Shown: positions 1 through 10,228, counted from the first letter of the stretch. The stretch: 40,953 bases of DNA from Planctomycetota bacterium (GCA_021831565.1 JAKBMM010000025.1:1-40953); one strand, 5' to 3'. The notes: generated by a model not told the origin, from the letters alone. A program made the numbers and translations.

Positions 1-448
1 GTTCGTTCCACATTTCCCACATCACGCCGCGACCACGGAAATGCCGCACCGCCGCGGCGACCCACCGGCAGAACGCCCAGCGGGCCTGCGGGGTGCTCGG
101 CGCCAGGCCGTGGTCATACAGCGGATTACCGAAACATAGGATCCACAGCGGCCGGATATGGTAGCGGCGCAGCGCCGCGAGCAGGTAGTCGTAAGAACGA
201 AAATCGTAGCGACCTTTGCGCAATTCGGTTGTGTTCCATTCAAAACCCTTGCGGATCCAATGAAAGCCCGCCGCGGCGAGCATCCGCATTTCGCCGGGGG
301 GGGGATACGCAAAATGAATGTTGACGCCCATGGATTGCGGTACGCGCGGGGCGGGCCAAGTTGAGGAATGCGTCGGCGCCGCCGGCGCTGGGAGCGCCGT
401 TGCGGTAATCAATATGCCGGTCGCCAGAAGCAGCGGAAATTTACGCAT
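1..448 (-). CDS. Secreted clan GH-A glycoside hydrolase, N-terminal part (runs off the window edge)
   Basis: The reading frame from the ATG at 448 stays open to the left edge, giving about 149 residues. It begins with a Sec signal peptide (Lys/Arg start, hydrophobic core, AxA-type cleavage near residue 25). The mature part has the beta/alpha-barrel opening typical of GH39/GH5-like enzymes: a GVNIHF strand, then an AAAGFHWIRKGFEW segment. The fragment ends exactly at WEMWNE, the Asn-Glu pair that carries the catalytic acid/base in clan GH-A. The nucleophile half lies outside the window. It starts 29 bp after the fcl stop on the same strand, so it is probably the last gene of a gmd-fcl-glycosidase operon. 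No Shine-Dalgarno sequence is visible. A run of nine C residues on the coding strand (plus 296-304) lies inside the gene. Family and substrate cannot be decided from the fragment. Confidence 0.82.
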   Translation of the reverse strand, partial: MRKFPLLLATGILITATALPAPAAPTHSSTWPAPRVPQSMGVNIHFAYPPPGEMRMLAAAGFHWIRKGFEWNTTELRKGRYDFRSYDYLLAALRRYHIRPLWILCFGNPLYDHGLAPSTPQARWAFCRWVAAAVRHFRGRGVMWEMWNE

Positions 449-477
449 GGAGGTTTCTCTACGAACAATCGTTATGC

Positions 478-1440
<963 letters not shown>

Positions 1441-1481
1441 TCATTGCCGTAGAACCGCGTGTCGTTCAAGTCCGCGGCGAA

Positions 1482-1497
1482 CCCGATAGCTATCGGG
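1482..1497. repeat. 16-bp perfect palindrome at the end of gmd
   Basis: CCCGATAGCTATCGGG is a perfect palindrome that contains the TAG stop codon of gmd. The core plus right flank (GATAGCTATCGGGnCTCnCGC, 1485-1505) recurs at 34338-34358 upstream of nirA. This looks like a short dispersed palindromic repeat rather than a terminator, since no T-run follows on either strand. Confidence 0.6.
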
Positions 1498-2527
1498 ACT
1501 CGCGCGGCCGGGCGCTATGGGTTTGGATCAACTTTTCCTGCCTGGCCAGTTCCAGGTCGTGTTCGATCATCATGCGGGCCAGATCCTGGATTTTTACGCG
1601 CGGCGTCCATCCCAGCACACGGCGCGCTTTGGCGGCGTCTCCGAGCAATACATCCACCTCCGCGGGGCGCAGATAGCGCGGGTCTGTGCGGACATACTTT
1701 TTCCAATCCAGATCGAGAATTCCAAAACATAGCTCCACCCATTCTTGTACGCTGTGCGTTTGGCCGGTGGCGATGACAAAATCATCGGGCTGATCCTGTT
1801 GGAGCATCATCCACATGGCTTGCACGTAATCACCGGCAAAGCCCCAATCGCGTTTGGCTTGGAGGTTTCCCAGGAACAAGGCATCCTGAAGCCCAACCTT
1901 GATCCGCGTGGCCGCCCGCGTCACTTTGCGCGTGACGAAAGTTTCGCCCCGCCGCGGCGATTCATGGTTGAACAGGATGCCGTTGCAGGCGAACATGGAA
2001 TAAGCCTCGCGGTAATTAATGACTTGCCAGTAGGAATAAACCTTGGCGCAGGCATAAGGACTTCGCGGGTGAAAGGGAGTGGTCTCCTTTTGCGGCGACT
2101 CCAGCGTCTTCCCGAACATCTCGCTGGAGGACGCCTGGTAAAACCGGATCGGCAAAGCTGTGTCTCGTATCGCTTCGAGCAGCATCAGCGTGCCCAGGGC
2201 GTCGGTATGGACCGTGTAAACCGGTTGGTCGAAACTGACCCGCACGTGGGATTGCGCCCCCAGGTTGTACACCTCGTCGGGTTTCGTACGGGTGAGGATT
2301 TCGCGCAGGCAGGAGCCATCGGTCAGGTCGCCATAATGCAGATGGAGCCTCCGCTTGCGTTCGTGGGGGTCCTGGTAGATATGATCGAGCCGCGCGGTGT
2401 TAAAACCGCTGGATCGCCGGATGATGCCGTGCACTTCGTAATTTTTGGCCAGAAGAAACTCGGCCAGATAAGAACCATCCTGGCCGGTAATGCCGGTGAT
2501 CAGTGCCCGTGGGGATGCTTTACTCAT
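1490..2527 (-). CDS. gmd: GDP-mannose 4,6-dehydratase
   Basis: A 345-residue short-chain dehydrogenase/reductase that dehydrates GDP-D-mannose to GDP-4-keto-6-deoxy-D-mannose using NADP. Diagnostic features are the N-terminal [12 protein letters not shown] (residues 12-23), the [15 protein letters not shown] nucleotide-binding stretch, the ASSSEMFG active-site strand (about 132-139) and Tyr158/Lys162 in [28 protein letters not shown] and the [11 protein letters not shown] segment are also hallmark Gmd sequences. Length is normal for the family. It is followed 61 bp later by fcl, so together they supply GDP-L-fucose for glycan synthesis. The last residues run into a palindromic repeat that supplies the stop codon. 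Assignment is firm. Confidence 0.97.
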   Translation of the reverse strand: MSKASPRALITGITGQDGSYLAEFLLAKNYEVHGIIRRSSGFNTARLDHIYQDPHERKRRLHLHYGDLTDGSCLREILTRTKPDEVYNLGAQSHVRVSFDQPVYTVHTDALGTLMLLEAIRDTALPIRFYQASSSEMFGKTLESPQKETTPFHPRSPYACAKVYSYWQVINYREAYSMFACNGILFNHESPRRGETFVTRKVTRAATRIKVGLQDALFLGNLQAKRDWGFAGDYVQAMWMMLQQDQPDDFVIATGQTHSVQEWVELCFGILDLDWKKYVRTDPRYLRPAEVDVLLGDAAKARRVLGWTPRVKIQDLARMMIEHDLELARQEKLIQTHSARPRESR

Positions 2528-2572
2528 GATGCCGCTCGCTCGATGTCCAAGATACTGTTTGCGTAAGCCCCG

Positions 2573-2584
2573 CCTGCCGGCAGG
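2573..2584. repeat. CCTGCCGGCAGG palindrome upstream of gmd
   Basis: A 12-bp perfect palindrome, followed by a further CAGG, lies 46 bp upstream of the gmd start in the 274-bp divergent gap between gmd and murI. An 11-bp match (CCTGCCGGCAG) recurs at 22751-22761, after the second AraC gene. It could be a regulator site or a short dispersed repeat. I saw no clear -35/-10 pair in this gap. Confidence 0.4.
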
Positions 2585-2801
2585 CAGGTTTCAAACCGCC
2601 CCCAATCGCAGCAGGACGCGCCGGAATTGGGCCTCAAATCGCAATGGTATCATATCGCAGGAAGACTTTTCGGTCATTCATGAGCAACTGCGGGTGTGAC
2701 AGAGCGCTAGTGATTTTGTCCACCGGGAATATTGCGGCCCCCGGCTTTATGCCTAATGGCGGCCAGTGTAACATGCCCGGAAAGTCGAACCCGGAGACGC
2801 A

Positions 2802-3695
2802 ATGACCATGGCTATGGCCGCCGCCACACAAACCACCGACTATTCAGCGGTTGCGCCAATCGCCGTATTTGATTCCGGTCTGGGCGGATTGACGGTCGTG
2901 CGGGCATTGCAGCAGCGCCTGCCGGCGGAAAAGCTGGTTTATTTCGGCGATACCGCGCGGCTGCCCTACGGAACCAAGTCACCGCGGACGGTGCTTCAAT
3001 TTGCGCGGCAATGTCTGCGATTTTTGATGCAAATCAATCCGAAGTTGCTGGTGGTGGCGTGCAACACGGTCAGCGCCACGGCGCTGGAATCTCTACGCGC
3101 GGAATTTTCCATTCCCATCATCGGCGTGCTGGCGCCCGGCGCCACGGCCGCGGTGCGGGTGACACGGGCGGTGCAGGCCAATGGCCGCTGTATGATTGGA
3201 TTGATCGCCACGGAGGCGACCATCGCCAGCAACGCCTACTCATTGGCGGTGGCGCGGCTGGACGGGGATATTCATCTGGTGGGCCGGGCGTGCCCGCTGC
3301 TGGTGCCGCTGATTGAAGAGGGTCGATCGCCGGACAGCGCGATTGTACAGGCCGTGCTGGCGGATTACCTCGAGCCAATCAGGTCGCTCCAACCGCCGGC
3401 GCTTATTCTCGGTTGCACGCATTATCCGATTTTCGCGCGCGCCATCCAGCGGATTATGGGCGAAGCGACAACCTTAATTGATTCAGCGGATCAAACCGCC
3501 TTGGTGGTCAGCCGGCGGCTGGCTACAATGCATCTTTTGCATCCCGGGGGGGACGACGGTGGCCTGACTTGTTACGTGACGGACCAGGGCCTGCGGTTTG
3601 AAAGTCTGGCGGGCCGTTTCCTGGGGAGGCCGATCGCGCCGCCGGTAGGGGTGGCTCCGGAGATGCTCGAAAGTGCGCCGGTGGAGCGGCCATGA
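2802..3695 (+). CDS. murI: Glutamate racemase
   Basis: A 297-residue cofactor-independent racemase that interconverts L- and D-glutamate to supply D-Glu for peptidoglycan. Both catalytic cysteines are present: Cys87 in VACNTVSA and Cys205 in LGCTHYP. The signature FDSGLGGLTV (23-32, with Asp24 and Ser25) and GDTARLPYG (49-57) are intact. Length is slightly above the usual 265-285 because of an N-terminal extension of about 18 residues. The ATG at 2802 follows GGAG with 6 nt spacing; another in-frame ATG lies 9 nt further on (2811). The next gene overlaps its stop by 4 bp (ATGA), indicating translational coupling. Confidence 0.95.
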   Translation: MTMAMAAATQTTDYSAVAPIAVFDSGLGGLTVVRALQQRLPAEKLVYFGDTARLPYGTKSPRTVLQFARQCLRFLMQINPKLLVVACNTVSATALESLRAEFSIPIIGVLAPGATAAVRVTRAVQANGRCMIGLIATEATIASNAYSLAVARLDGDIHLVGRACPLLVPLIEEGRSPDSAIVQAVLADYLEPIRSLQPPALILGCTHYPIFARAIQRIMGEATTLIDSADQTALVVSRRLATMHLLHPGGDDGGLTCYVTDQGLRFESLAGRFLGRPIAPPVGVAPEMLESAPVERP

Positions 3696-4429
3696 AAATA
3701 TTCATCAGGCATGCAATCAGGTACACAATGAAACCATCACCCCGGCGGCGACGCCGCTTTCTGCTGACTTTCGGCTGCGTTTGGTTGCTTATGGCGGCCG
3801 GATGTCATTCCGGGCAACCGCGAAACTTCAGTGGGTTGGTCAACAACCTGCTGAACAAATTCCATCCGCACAAGAAGCCGATTACGCTGGAAGCCGCCCG
3901 AATGTTCGACGTGTCCCACCCCGATGTCCAGCGCGCGGCGATTGCCTGGATGGCGCGTCAGAAATTCGGTCATGAGCCGGTTTATATGAAGGCGTACGTC
4001 CTGGCGGCAACAGCGCCCAGCCCGCTGGTTCGCGGCCAGGCGCTGCTGGCGCTGGGAACTTCCGGCCAGGCGGCGGTGGCGCCCACACTGGTGCGGGGAC
4101 TGGCCGATACGTCGAGTTTTGTCCGACTCTGCGCGGCGATGGCCCTGACACACGTCAACAATCCCGTGGCTATCCCGGCCCTGCTGGCGCATCTGCGAAA
4201 GGATTCGAATTCCCAGGTGCGCGTGTATTGCGCCGAGGCGCTGGCGCCGTACAAAAACCGGCGCGTGCTTCAGGGGCTGATCGCCGCGCTTGACGATCGG
4301 AACGTAGCCGTCGTACAGGCGGCGTGGAATGATCTGCGAAGCCAGACGGGCCGGAAATTTCCCCAGCACGCCCGGCCGTGGCGCCGGTGGTTGCGGTCGC
4401 AAAAGCTGCGGCTCTCAGCAGCCCAATAA
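3692..4429 (+). CDS. HEAT-repeat lipoprotein
   Basis: A 245-residue protein with a basic N-terminus, a hydrophobic segment and a lipobox LMAAGC with the acylated Cys at residue 38, so it is predicted to be membrane anchored. Residues about 75-230 form alpha-helical HEAT-like repeats: evenly spaced segments of the type V..AA...L....P.A...L...L.D....VR. Such repeats normally mediate protein-protein contacts, and no catalytic motif is seen. The ATG at 3692 overlaps the murI stop (ATGA) and has GGAG upstream. An in-frame ATG at 3728 (residue 13) would give a more typical lipoprotein signal peptide but has a poorer ribosome site. Function unknown; the coupling to murI hints at a cell-envelope role (inference). 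Confidence 0.75.
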   Translation: MKIFIRHAIRYTMKPSPRRRRRFLLTFGCVWLLMAAGCHSGQPRNFSGLVNNLLNKFHPHKKPITLEAARMFDVSHPDVQRAAIAWMARQKFGHEPVYMKAYVLAATAPSPLVRGQALLALGTSGQAAVAPTLVRGLADTSSFVRLCAAMALTHVNNPVAIPALLAHLRKDSNSQVRVYCAEALAPYKNRRVLQGLIAALDDRNVAVVQAAWNDLRSQTGRKFPQHARPWRRWLRSQKLRLSAAQ

Positions 4430-4513
4430 TTTAATTTTTCCCTGAAAAAGGCGATATTCCCACCCTGGGAACGGTTGCGGAAGCGACGAACCGGATCGTC
4501 CCAGCCACGGACC

Positions 4514-4927
4514 TTATTCCGGCGAAGCGGGGGGAGCCGGTCGTTCCAGACCGGCATCGAGTTCCGCAAAAGCTTCGCCGGCGTCGGCTACGGCGCCGAT
4601 GGCGGCGGGAAAGCCGGCATATAAAGCCATTTGCATGATAACTTCCATCACTTCCTGCCGCGAACAGCCCGCCTGCAGCGCGGCGCGGATGTGCGATTTA
4701 AGCTCATCGCCCCCATGTCGCAGCGCCACCAGCGCCGCGACCGTGGCGACCTGCCGGAGTTTTATGTCCAGGCCCGGTCGGCAATACACCTCGCCGAAGG
4801 CGAACTCAATGATCCACCTTTTCAGATCCGGGGCGACCAAATCGAGTCGGTCCAGCACGGAGGAACCATAGGTTCCGTGCAGTTCCTCCAACTTTTTCAA
4901 ACCGCGATCGAATCGATTTTCCGCCAT
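4514..4927 (-). CDS. Carboxymuconolactone decarboxylase family protein
   Basis: A 137-residue single-domain protein of the PcaC/AhpD-like all-helical fold. The core reads LKSHIRAALQAGCSRQEV followed by MQMALYAGFPAAIGA, which closely follows the 4-carboxymuconolactone decarboxylase pattern. It has only one cysteine in the core and no CxxC, so an AhpD-type peroxidase role is unlikely. The catabolic role is not supported by neighbours, since no protocatechuate genes are present. It is followed upstream on the same strand by an OsmC-type gene 92 bp away, suggesting a small stress or redox pair (inference). Confidence 0.8.
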   Translation of the reverse strand: MAENRFDRGLKKLEELHGTYGSSVLDRLDLVAPDLKRWIIEFAFGEVYCRPGLDIKLRQVATVAALVALRHGGDELKSHIRAALQAGCSRQEVMEVIMQMALYAGFPAAIGAVADAGEAFAELDAGLERPAPPASPE

Positions 4928-5019
4928 GGACTGCTCCTGGAAATACGGATGCTACAAATGAGCACCGCGGATTCGGAGGATTCGGAACTACCGGAGCCGC
5001 CAGAGAGTTCCATCCGGCG

Positions 5020-5415
5020 TCATTCTATCTGCGAATGCACCGCCGGCGGCTGTTCGAGCGTTTTAACCACCGGACAGGTGGCGACGGCGGCTTTGATTTT
5101 CTCGTGCAGTTGCGGGTCAAGCTGGCTTAACACGTTGCGAAGCGTTACGTCCATGTCGCCCAGGCGGGAGGGATTGGTACGATAGGTTTTGGTGACGGTG
5201 GCCTCCACGTCCGCAAGAGGATGCCCCAGTTTTTTCGCCGTGAGCAGAGCCAGCATCATTTCGCAAGCGGCAACGGCGATGGGAACCAGATCGGTCGGGC
5301 CGGGACCGGAACCGCCGCCGCCCTGGTCGGGGGCCAGATCCATACGCAACTTCCATGATCCGCCGTCCACGTCAATGGCGAACGGCCCGACTTGCTTGAG
5401 AGCGAAAGTGGTCAT
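5020..5415 (-). CDS. OsmC family protein
   Basis: A 131-residue protein with the two conserved cysteines of the OsmC/Ohr superfamily: Cys51 in VAACEMMLAL and Cys114 in ATCPVVKTL. The PTDLVPIAVAAC helix start and the central YRTNPSRLGDMD region fit the organic-hydroperoxide-reductase-like fold. These proteins reduce organic peroxides via the two thiols; the substrate cannot be specified here. The ATG at 5415 is preceded by AAGGAA at a suitable distance. It sits upstream of the carboxymuconolactone-decarboxylase-like gene and may be co-transcribed with it. Confidence 0.85.
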   Translation of the reverse strand: MTTFALKQVGPFAIDVDGGSWKLRMDLAPDQGGGGSGPGPTDLVPIAVAACEMMLALLTAKKLGHPLADVEATVTKTYRTNPSRLGDMDVTLRNVLSQLDPQLHEKIKAAVATCPVVKTLEQPPAVHSQIE

Positions 5416-5643
5416 CTGAAAGTTCCTTTCGGGCTAAAAAGGCCCACAATAAGCGAAATTTTCAATACCGGATTTCACAGTAACATGATTTTTTTGATGG
5501 AGCAATCCCGGCGCACACGCCCGTTGGGCCGAAGGAGGTGCTCCCATTCAACTGGGCGCAAAACAGTCCAAGCTAAGGTGGATCCGCTCCTTGTCGCCCG
5601 CCGCAGCAGCAGGGCGTCAGCGCCGCGTGTTTCGCCCGCCTTC

Positions 5644-7560
5644 TCACCGGCGCGGGCCGGAAAGGCATAGCAACAGAATCGTCAGGTCCGCCGGTGTAAT
5701 GCCCGCCAGCCGCGAAGCCTGACCGATGGTCCGCGGGCGAAACTTTTCCAATGCTTCGCGCGCTTCCTTTGGCAACTGGAATATGGCTGTGAAATCGAAC
5801 CGTTCCGGAATGACTTTATCTTCCAGCTGGCGCATCCGCGCGGCGACTTGCTTTTCCCGCTCTATGTAGGCGGCGTAACGGGCCTCGGTCTGCACTTGGC
5901 GCAAGAGTGGCCGCAGTTCTGGATCGGCGAGCATGGCCTTGAATTCGCCGCCGGCGACAAACTCCGCCTCCCCCAACTGATTGATTTGCACATCCGGACG
6001 CCGGAGCAGATCGTACGCGCTTGATCCACCGGAGAGGCGGGCGGCCCGGCTGGCGGCGAACAGCCGCCGCAGCGCCGCGAGTTTTTCTTCCAGCCGCCGG
6101 AGCCGCGCCGGCTCCGCCATGCCGATCCGCCGGGCCAGGGGAGTAAGCCGCTGGTCGGCGTTGTCGCTGCGTAACGAAAGTCTATATTCCGCCCGGCTTG
6201 TAAACATGCGGTATGGTTCCGTCGGGGTTTTGGTGATTAAATCGTCGATCATCACGCCGATGTACGCCTCGTCGCGACCCAGCACAAACGGCGGCTCCCC
6301 GCGCACCAGCCGCGCCGCGTTGATGCCGGCGATTTGTCCCTGTCCGGCGGCTTCCTCGTAACCACTGGTTCCATTGATCTGCCCGGCCAGAAACAGGCCG
6401 CGGACGCGATGCGTCTGGAGGGAAGCATCTATCTGGTGCGTGGGCGCGAAGTCATATTCCACCGCATAACCCCAGCGCAGAATTTTCGCTTTTTCCAGCC
6501 CCTTGACGCCGCGCACGATTTGTTCCTGCACGTCCACCGGCAGCGAAGTGGATATGCCATTGCAGTAGATTTCATTGGTATCAAGCCCCTCCGGCTCCAG
6601 AAAAATCTGGTGTTGCGTCTTGTCCGCGAATCGCACCACCTTATCTTCAATACTGGGGCAATAACGCGGCCCGCGGCCTTGAATTTGTCCGCTATAGAGC
6701 GGGGCGCGATGCAAATTGGCCCGGATCAATTCATGTATGCGCTGGTTGGTCCAGGTAATGTGGCAGGGTACCTGGGGCAAGGCGGGAAACGGCGCGGCCT
6801 GCGGCGAATCCGGCGTGCCGCTTAAGTAACTGAACGGTTCCGGCGGTTCATCGCCATGCTGGACCGGAAGAGCGGTGAAATCAATCGACTCCGCGGCCAC
6901 GCGCGGCGGGGTGCCGGTTTTGAGCCGGCCGAGTTCAATGCCCAACCGCCGCAGCGATGCGGAAAGTCCCATCGCCGCCTTTTCGTCCACCCGACCGCCC
7001 CGGGTCTTTTTTTCGCCCGTGTGCATCAAGCCGCGCAGAAACGTTCCGGTGGTCAGCACCACACAGCGGCAGCCGAAAATCGGGCCGGCTTGCAGTTTCA
7101 CGCCGGTGATGCTCCAGGAACGGGAGCTTTCGGGATGGTCCGCCGCCGTTGGCGCCACCCGCAGTTCATCCACGATCCCGCTGACAATACTGAGATTTCC
7201 GCAGCAGTCGCGCAGCAGCGTCCGCACGGCGGCGGAGTAGCGATACTTGTCCGCCTGGGCGCGGGGCGACTGCACGGCCGGTCCCTTCGAGCGGTTGAGA
7301 ATGCGAAATTGAATGCCGGCGGCGTCGATGGCATGCCCCATCAGACCGCCGAGGGCGTCAATTTCGCGCACGATTTGGCCTTTGGCCAGGCCGCCGATGG
7401 CCGGATTGCAGCTCATGCGTCCGATGGCCGCGGGATCCATCGTCACCAGCGCCACCGTCCCGCGCCCGGACAGCAATCGCGAAATCGCCCATGCCGCCTC
7501 GGCGCCGGCGTGCCCGCCACCGACAATAACAACATCAAAATATGTCTGCGGTTCGATCAA
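5644..7560 (-). CDS. mnmG: tRNA U34 carboxymethylaminomethyl synthase subunit MnmG (GidA)
   Basis: A 638-residue FAD-dependent enzyme that, with MnmE, installs the 5-carboxymethylaminomethyl group on U34 of certain tRNAs. The FAD site VVIVGGGHAGAEAAW lies at residues 10-24. Other family signatures are RMSCNPAIGGLAKGQIVREIDALGG, LTTGTFLRGLMHTGEKKTRGGR, LKTGTPPR and GQINGTSGYEEAAGQG. The C-terminal MnmE-interaction region ends in a helix-rich GITPADLTILLL segment. Length is normal. The start is TTG at 7560: an in-frame TAA stands immediately before it, so no upstream start is possible. mnmE is not in the window. Confidence 0.96.
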   Translation of the reverse strand: MIEPQTYFDVVIVGGGHAGAEAAWAISRLLSGRGTVALVTMDPAAIGRMSCNPAIGGLAKGQIVREIDALGGLMGHAIDAAGIQFRILNRSKGPAVQSPRAQADKYRYSAAVRTLLRDCCGNLSIVSGIVDELRVAPTAADHPESSRSWSITGVKLQAGPIFGCRCVVLTTGTFLRGLMHTGEKKTRGGRVDEKAAMGLSASLRRLGIELGRLKTGTPPRVAAESIDFTALPVQHGDEPPEPFSYLSGTPDSPQAAPFPALPQVPCHITWTNQRIHELIRANLHRAPLYSGQIQGRGPRYCPSIEDKVVRFADKTQHQIFLEPEGLDTNEIYCNGISTSLPVDVQEQIVRGVKGLEKAKILRWGYAVEYDFAPTHQIDASLQTHRVRGLFLAGQINGTSGYEEAAGQGQIAGINAARLVRGEPPFVLGRDEAYIGVMIDDLITKTPTEPYRMFTSRAEYRLSLRSDNADQRLTPLARRIGMAEPARLRRLEEKLAALRRLFAASRAARLSGGSSAYDLLRRPDVQINQLGEAEFVAGGEFKAMLADPELRPLLRQVQTEARYAAYIEREKQVAARMRQLEDKVIPERFDFTAIFQLPKEAREALEKFRPRTIGQASRLAGITPADLTILLLCLSGPRR

Positions 7561-7849
7561 TTATTCTCATGCCCCGGCTTTCCAGCGCTGCTTCCCCGCT
7601 CGGATGACTTCCGGTCCGTCTGGTTCGCGCGTAGCCTTCCTGCACCAGCCTTGTTTGCGCACCCAATCTCCTGCTCTAAGTTCACCGGCTCTATTTTGGC
7701 CCGCGGCCAAAACCTGATCCGCGCCATCCGGTGTGTCAGTTATACCATTTGGTTCTTGTAGACTGAAACTGTAGAGCCGCGGTTTGATCTTATTGCCCAC
7801 GCGCGGCGGCGCTTGAAATTTTCCACCAGACGGGGCTAAACTTTCACCC

Positions 7850-10126
7850 GTGGAAACCGCCGCCCCGGAACTTCTGCCGCTGCTCAAAAAACACTTTGGT
7901 TTCACGTCCTTCCGTCCCTTGCAGGAAGACATCATCCGCGATTCGCTGGCGGGGCGCGACGTGTTGGCGCTGCTGCCGACCGGCGGGGGCAAATCGCTGT
8001 GTTTCCAACTGCCCGCGCTCCTCGGCGCCGGCCTGACGGTGGTGGTCTCACCGCTGATCGCGCTGATGAAGGATCAGGTTGATGCCCTCCAGGCCAGTGG
8101 CATCGCGGCCACGTTTCTGAATTCGTCGCTGGCGCCCGGGGAAGCACGGCAACGGTTGCACGGCTTGCACAACGGCCAGTATCGCCTGCTATATGCGGCG
8201 CCGGAGCGGTTGATGCTGGCGGGTTTACTTTCTGATTTGCAGCGATGGAACGTACGCCTGCTGGCCATTGATGAGGCCCATTGCATCAGTGAATGGGGAC
8301 ACGATTTCCGTCCCGAATACCGCCAGCTTGGCGATTTACGCGGACCGTTTCCCCAAGTTCCGATCATGGCGCTCACCGCCACCGCCACTGCCCACGTCCG
8401 GGCGGACATTATCAAACTTCTGCAGTTGCGCGAGCCGCGTTGTTACGTCGCCAGTTTCAACCGGTCGAATCTGACGTACCGTGTGCTGGCCAAGTGTAAA
8501 CCCTATGCCCAAGTGCTGGAGTTTGTGCTCGCCCGCCCCGGGGACAGCGGCATCATTTATTGCCAATCCCGGAAAACCGCGGAAAATCTGGCGGCCCGGC
8601 TTAATGCCGGCGGCGTGAAGACCCGGCCCTATCACGCCGGGTTGACGCCGAAGGAGCGCTCCGCGCATCAGGAACTTTTTCGGCGCGATGAGGTGCGCGT
8701 GATCTGCGCCACCATCGCCTTCGGCATGGGCATCAACAAACCCAACGTCCGTTTCGTCATCCACTACGATTTGCCGAAAAACATTGAAGGTTATTACCAG
8801 CAAACCGGGCGGGCGGGCCGGGATGGGTTGCCCGGCGAATGCGTTTTGCTCTTCAGCGCCGGCGACGTAATAAAATACAGCCGCTTCATCGATGAAAAAT
8901 CCGACCCGCAGGAACGGCGGATCGCCCGCGAACAGTTGCAGCAAATGGCGCATTACGCCGAAGGCGCCGGCTGCCGGCGGGTCGAATTGCTGCGCTATTT
9001 CGGCGAGGAATATTCTCCCCGTCCATTCCCCGGCGGCGGCCCTGGGGCCGCGCCTGCGGCGCCCGCCGCCAAGGCCGATCCAAGCCGATGCTCCCTGGTG
9101 GCCGCCGAACCGGTGAACTGCAAGGCGTGTGACAACTGCCTTACGCCGCAGGCCACGTTCGACGGCACCATCGCGGCGCAAAAGTTTCTGGCCTGCGTCT
9201 ATCGTATCCGCGAAAGGTCCCGGTTCGGTGTCGGTTTGAACCACGTCGTCGAGGTCTTGACCGGCGGCGACACGGAGAAAATCCGCCGCTGGGGACATGA
9301 CCGGCTTTCCACTTACGGCATCGGCCGGGAACACCGCCGGCCGGATTGGGCGGCGCTGGGCCGGGAGTTGATCCGGCTGGGCTACCTGCGGCAAACGGCG
9401 GAGAAATTCAGCGTGCTGGAATTGACGGACGCCGGACTAGCCGTTCTGAAAGAGCGCCGGCCGGTAACCCTTACCAAGCCCGCCACCGCGCCGGAGTCCA
9501 ACGTTCAGCGTGTGGGCGAAATTATCTGCGACAAGGTTTTATTCGAGCATCTGCGTGAACTTCGCAAGCGTTTGGCCGACGAGCGCGATGTGCCGGCCTA
9601 TATTGTTTTTGCCGATGTGGCGCTGCGCCAGATGGCGCGCAATTATCCGGCGAACGAACGTGAATTCGCCCGCATCAGCGGCGTCGGCGAGAAAAAGCTG
9701 CGCGAATTCGCCCCGGTCTTCCTTGGCGAAATCGCCGCACATCTGCAAACCCACCCGCGCCAGGTATTTGCCGATGATTCCCTGGCTTCGCCCGGGCCGC
9801 CCACCGCCCGGGATACGCTTGGTGATTCGGCCGGCGAGACCCTGCGCCGCTTCCGTGCCGGTCAATCGGTCGTGCAAATCGCCCGCGAACGAAGTTTGGC
9901 GGCCGGCACGATCTATGGGCATCTGGCGGAAGCCATGGAATACGGCGAATCCATTGACCTGGACCAATTTTTCACCCCGGAGGAACAAAAGCGGGTGAGC
10001 GCCGCCTTTGCCCGACATGGTTTGGCCAGTTTGAGCAAGGTGTTCGAATCGCTCCAAGGCGCCTGCGATTACGGCCGGCTCCGTATCTTTCGCGCGGCGC
10101 TTAGCCCGACGGTTGCCGATTTTTAG
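7850..10126 (+). CDS. recQ: ATP-dependent DNA helicase RecQ
   Basis: A 758-residue superfamily 2 helicase acting in recombination and fork repair. The helicase core shows TGGGKS (44-49), DEAHCISEWGHDFRPEY (DEAH at 141-144), the SAT-type TATAT motif, and QTGRAGRDGLPGEC. A zinc-binding RecQ-C-terminal region, an RQC winged helix and an HRDC domain (VPAYIVFADVALRQMARNYP...ISGVGEKKLREF) follow. The end carries a helix-turn-helix domain (AGETLRRFRAGQSVVQIARERSLAAGTIYGHLAEAM). The zinc region is odd: the first Cys is 48 residues from the next ligand, against about 16 in E. coli RecQ, because of a Gly/Pro/Ala-rich insertion of about 32 residues. The start is GTG at 7850. It is divergent from mnmG across a 289-bp gap in which I saw no convincing feature. 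Confidence 0.95.
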   Translation: METAAPELLPLLKKHFGFTSFRPLQEDIIRDSLAGRDVLALLPTGGGKSLCFQLPALLGAGLTVVVSPLIALMKDQVDALQASGIAATFLNSSLAPGEARQRLHGLHNGQYRLLYAAPERLMLAGLLSDLQRWNVRLLAIDEAHCISEWGHDFRPEYRQLGDLRGPFPQVPIMALTATATAHVRADIIKLLQLREPRCYVASFNRSNLTYRVLAKCKPYAQVLEFVLARPGDSGIIYCQSRKTAENLAARLNAGGVKTRPYHAGLTPKERSAHQELFRRDEVRVICATIAFGMGINKPNVRFVIHYDLPKNIEGYYQQTGRAGRDGLPGECVLLFSAGDVIKYSRFIDEKSDPQERRIAREQLQQMAHYAEGAGCRRVELLRYFGEEYSPRPFPGGGPGAAPAAPAAKADPSRCSLVAAEPVNCKACDNCLTPQATFDGTIAAQKFLACVYRIRERSRFGVGLNHVVEVLTGGDTEKIRRWGHDRLSTYGIGREHRRPDWAALGRELIRLGYLRQTAEKFSVLELTDAGLAVLKERRPVTLTKPATAPESNVQRVGEIICDKVLFEHLRELRKRLADERDVPAYIVFADVALRQMARNYPANEREFARISGVGEKKLREFAPVFLGEIAAHLQTHPRQVFADDSLASPGPPTARDTLGDSAGETLRRFRAGQSVVQIARERSLAAGTIYGHLAEAMEYGESIDLDQFFTPEEQKRVSAAFARHGLASLSKVFESLQGACDYGRLRIFRAALSPTVADF

Positions 10127-10222
10127 GGATCGGTTTATGAGCCCGTTGCCACGGGTGTTGAAAAACTACCGGGACTTTTTCGTTTTACGCTGCTGGACTA
10201 CTTGAGCCATGCTGCGTGCAGT

Positions 10223-10228
10223 TATAAA
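10223..10228 (+). promoter_or_regulatory. Possible -10 element of the primase-helicase-nuclease gene
   Basis: TATAAA lies 30 bp before the ATG at 10259. A TTGAGC at 10202-10207 is a possible -35, but the 15-bp spacer is short. If this promoter is real the transcript would start near 10235, which favours the ATG at 10259 over the TTG at 10241. Confidence 0.3.

Noticed and set aside
7567-7992. Minus-strand open frame in the mnmG-recQ gap
   Set aside because: It overlaps the recQ start and has an implausible composition, so I treat it as noise.
8336-9394. Minus-strand open frame of 352 codons opposite recQ
   Set aside because: It lies wholly inside recQ, whose motifs are intact. High GC explains the long antisense frame.
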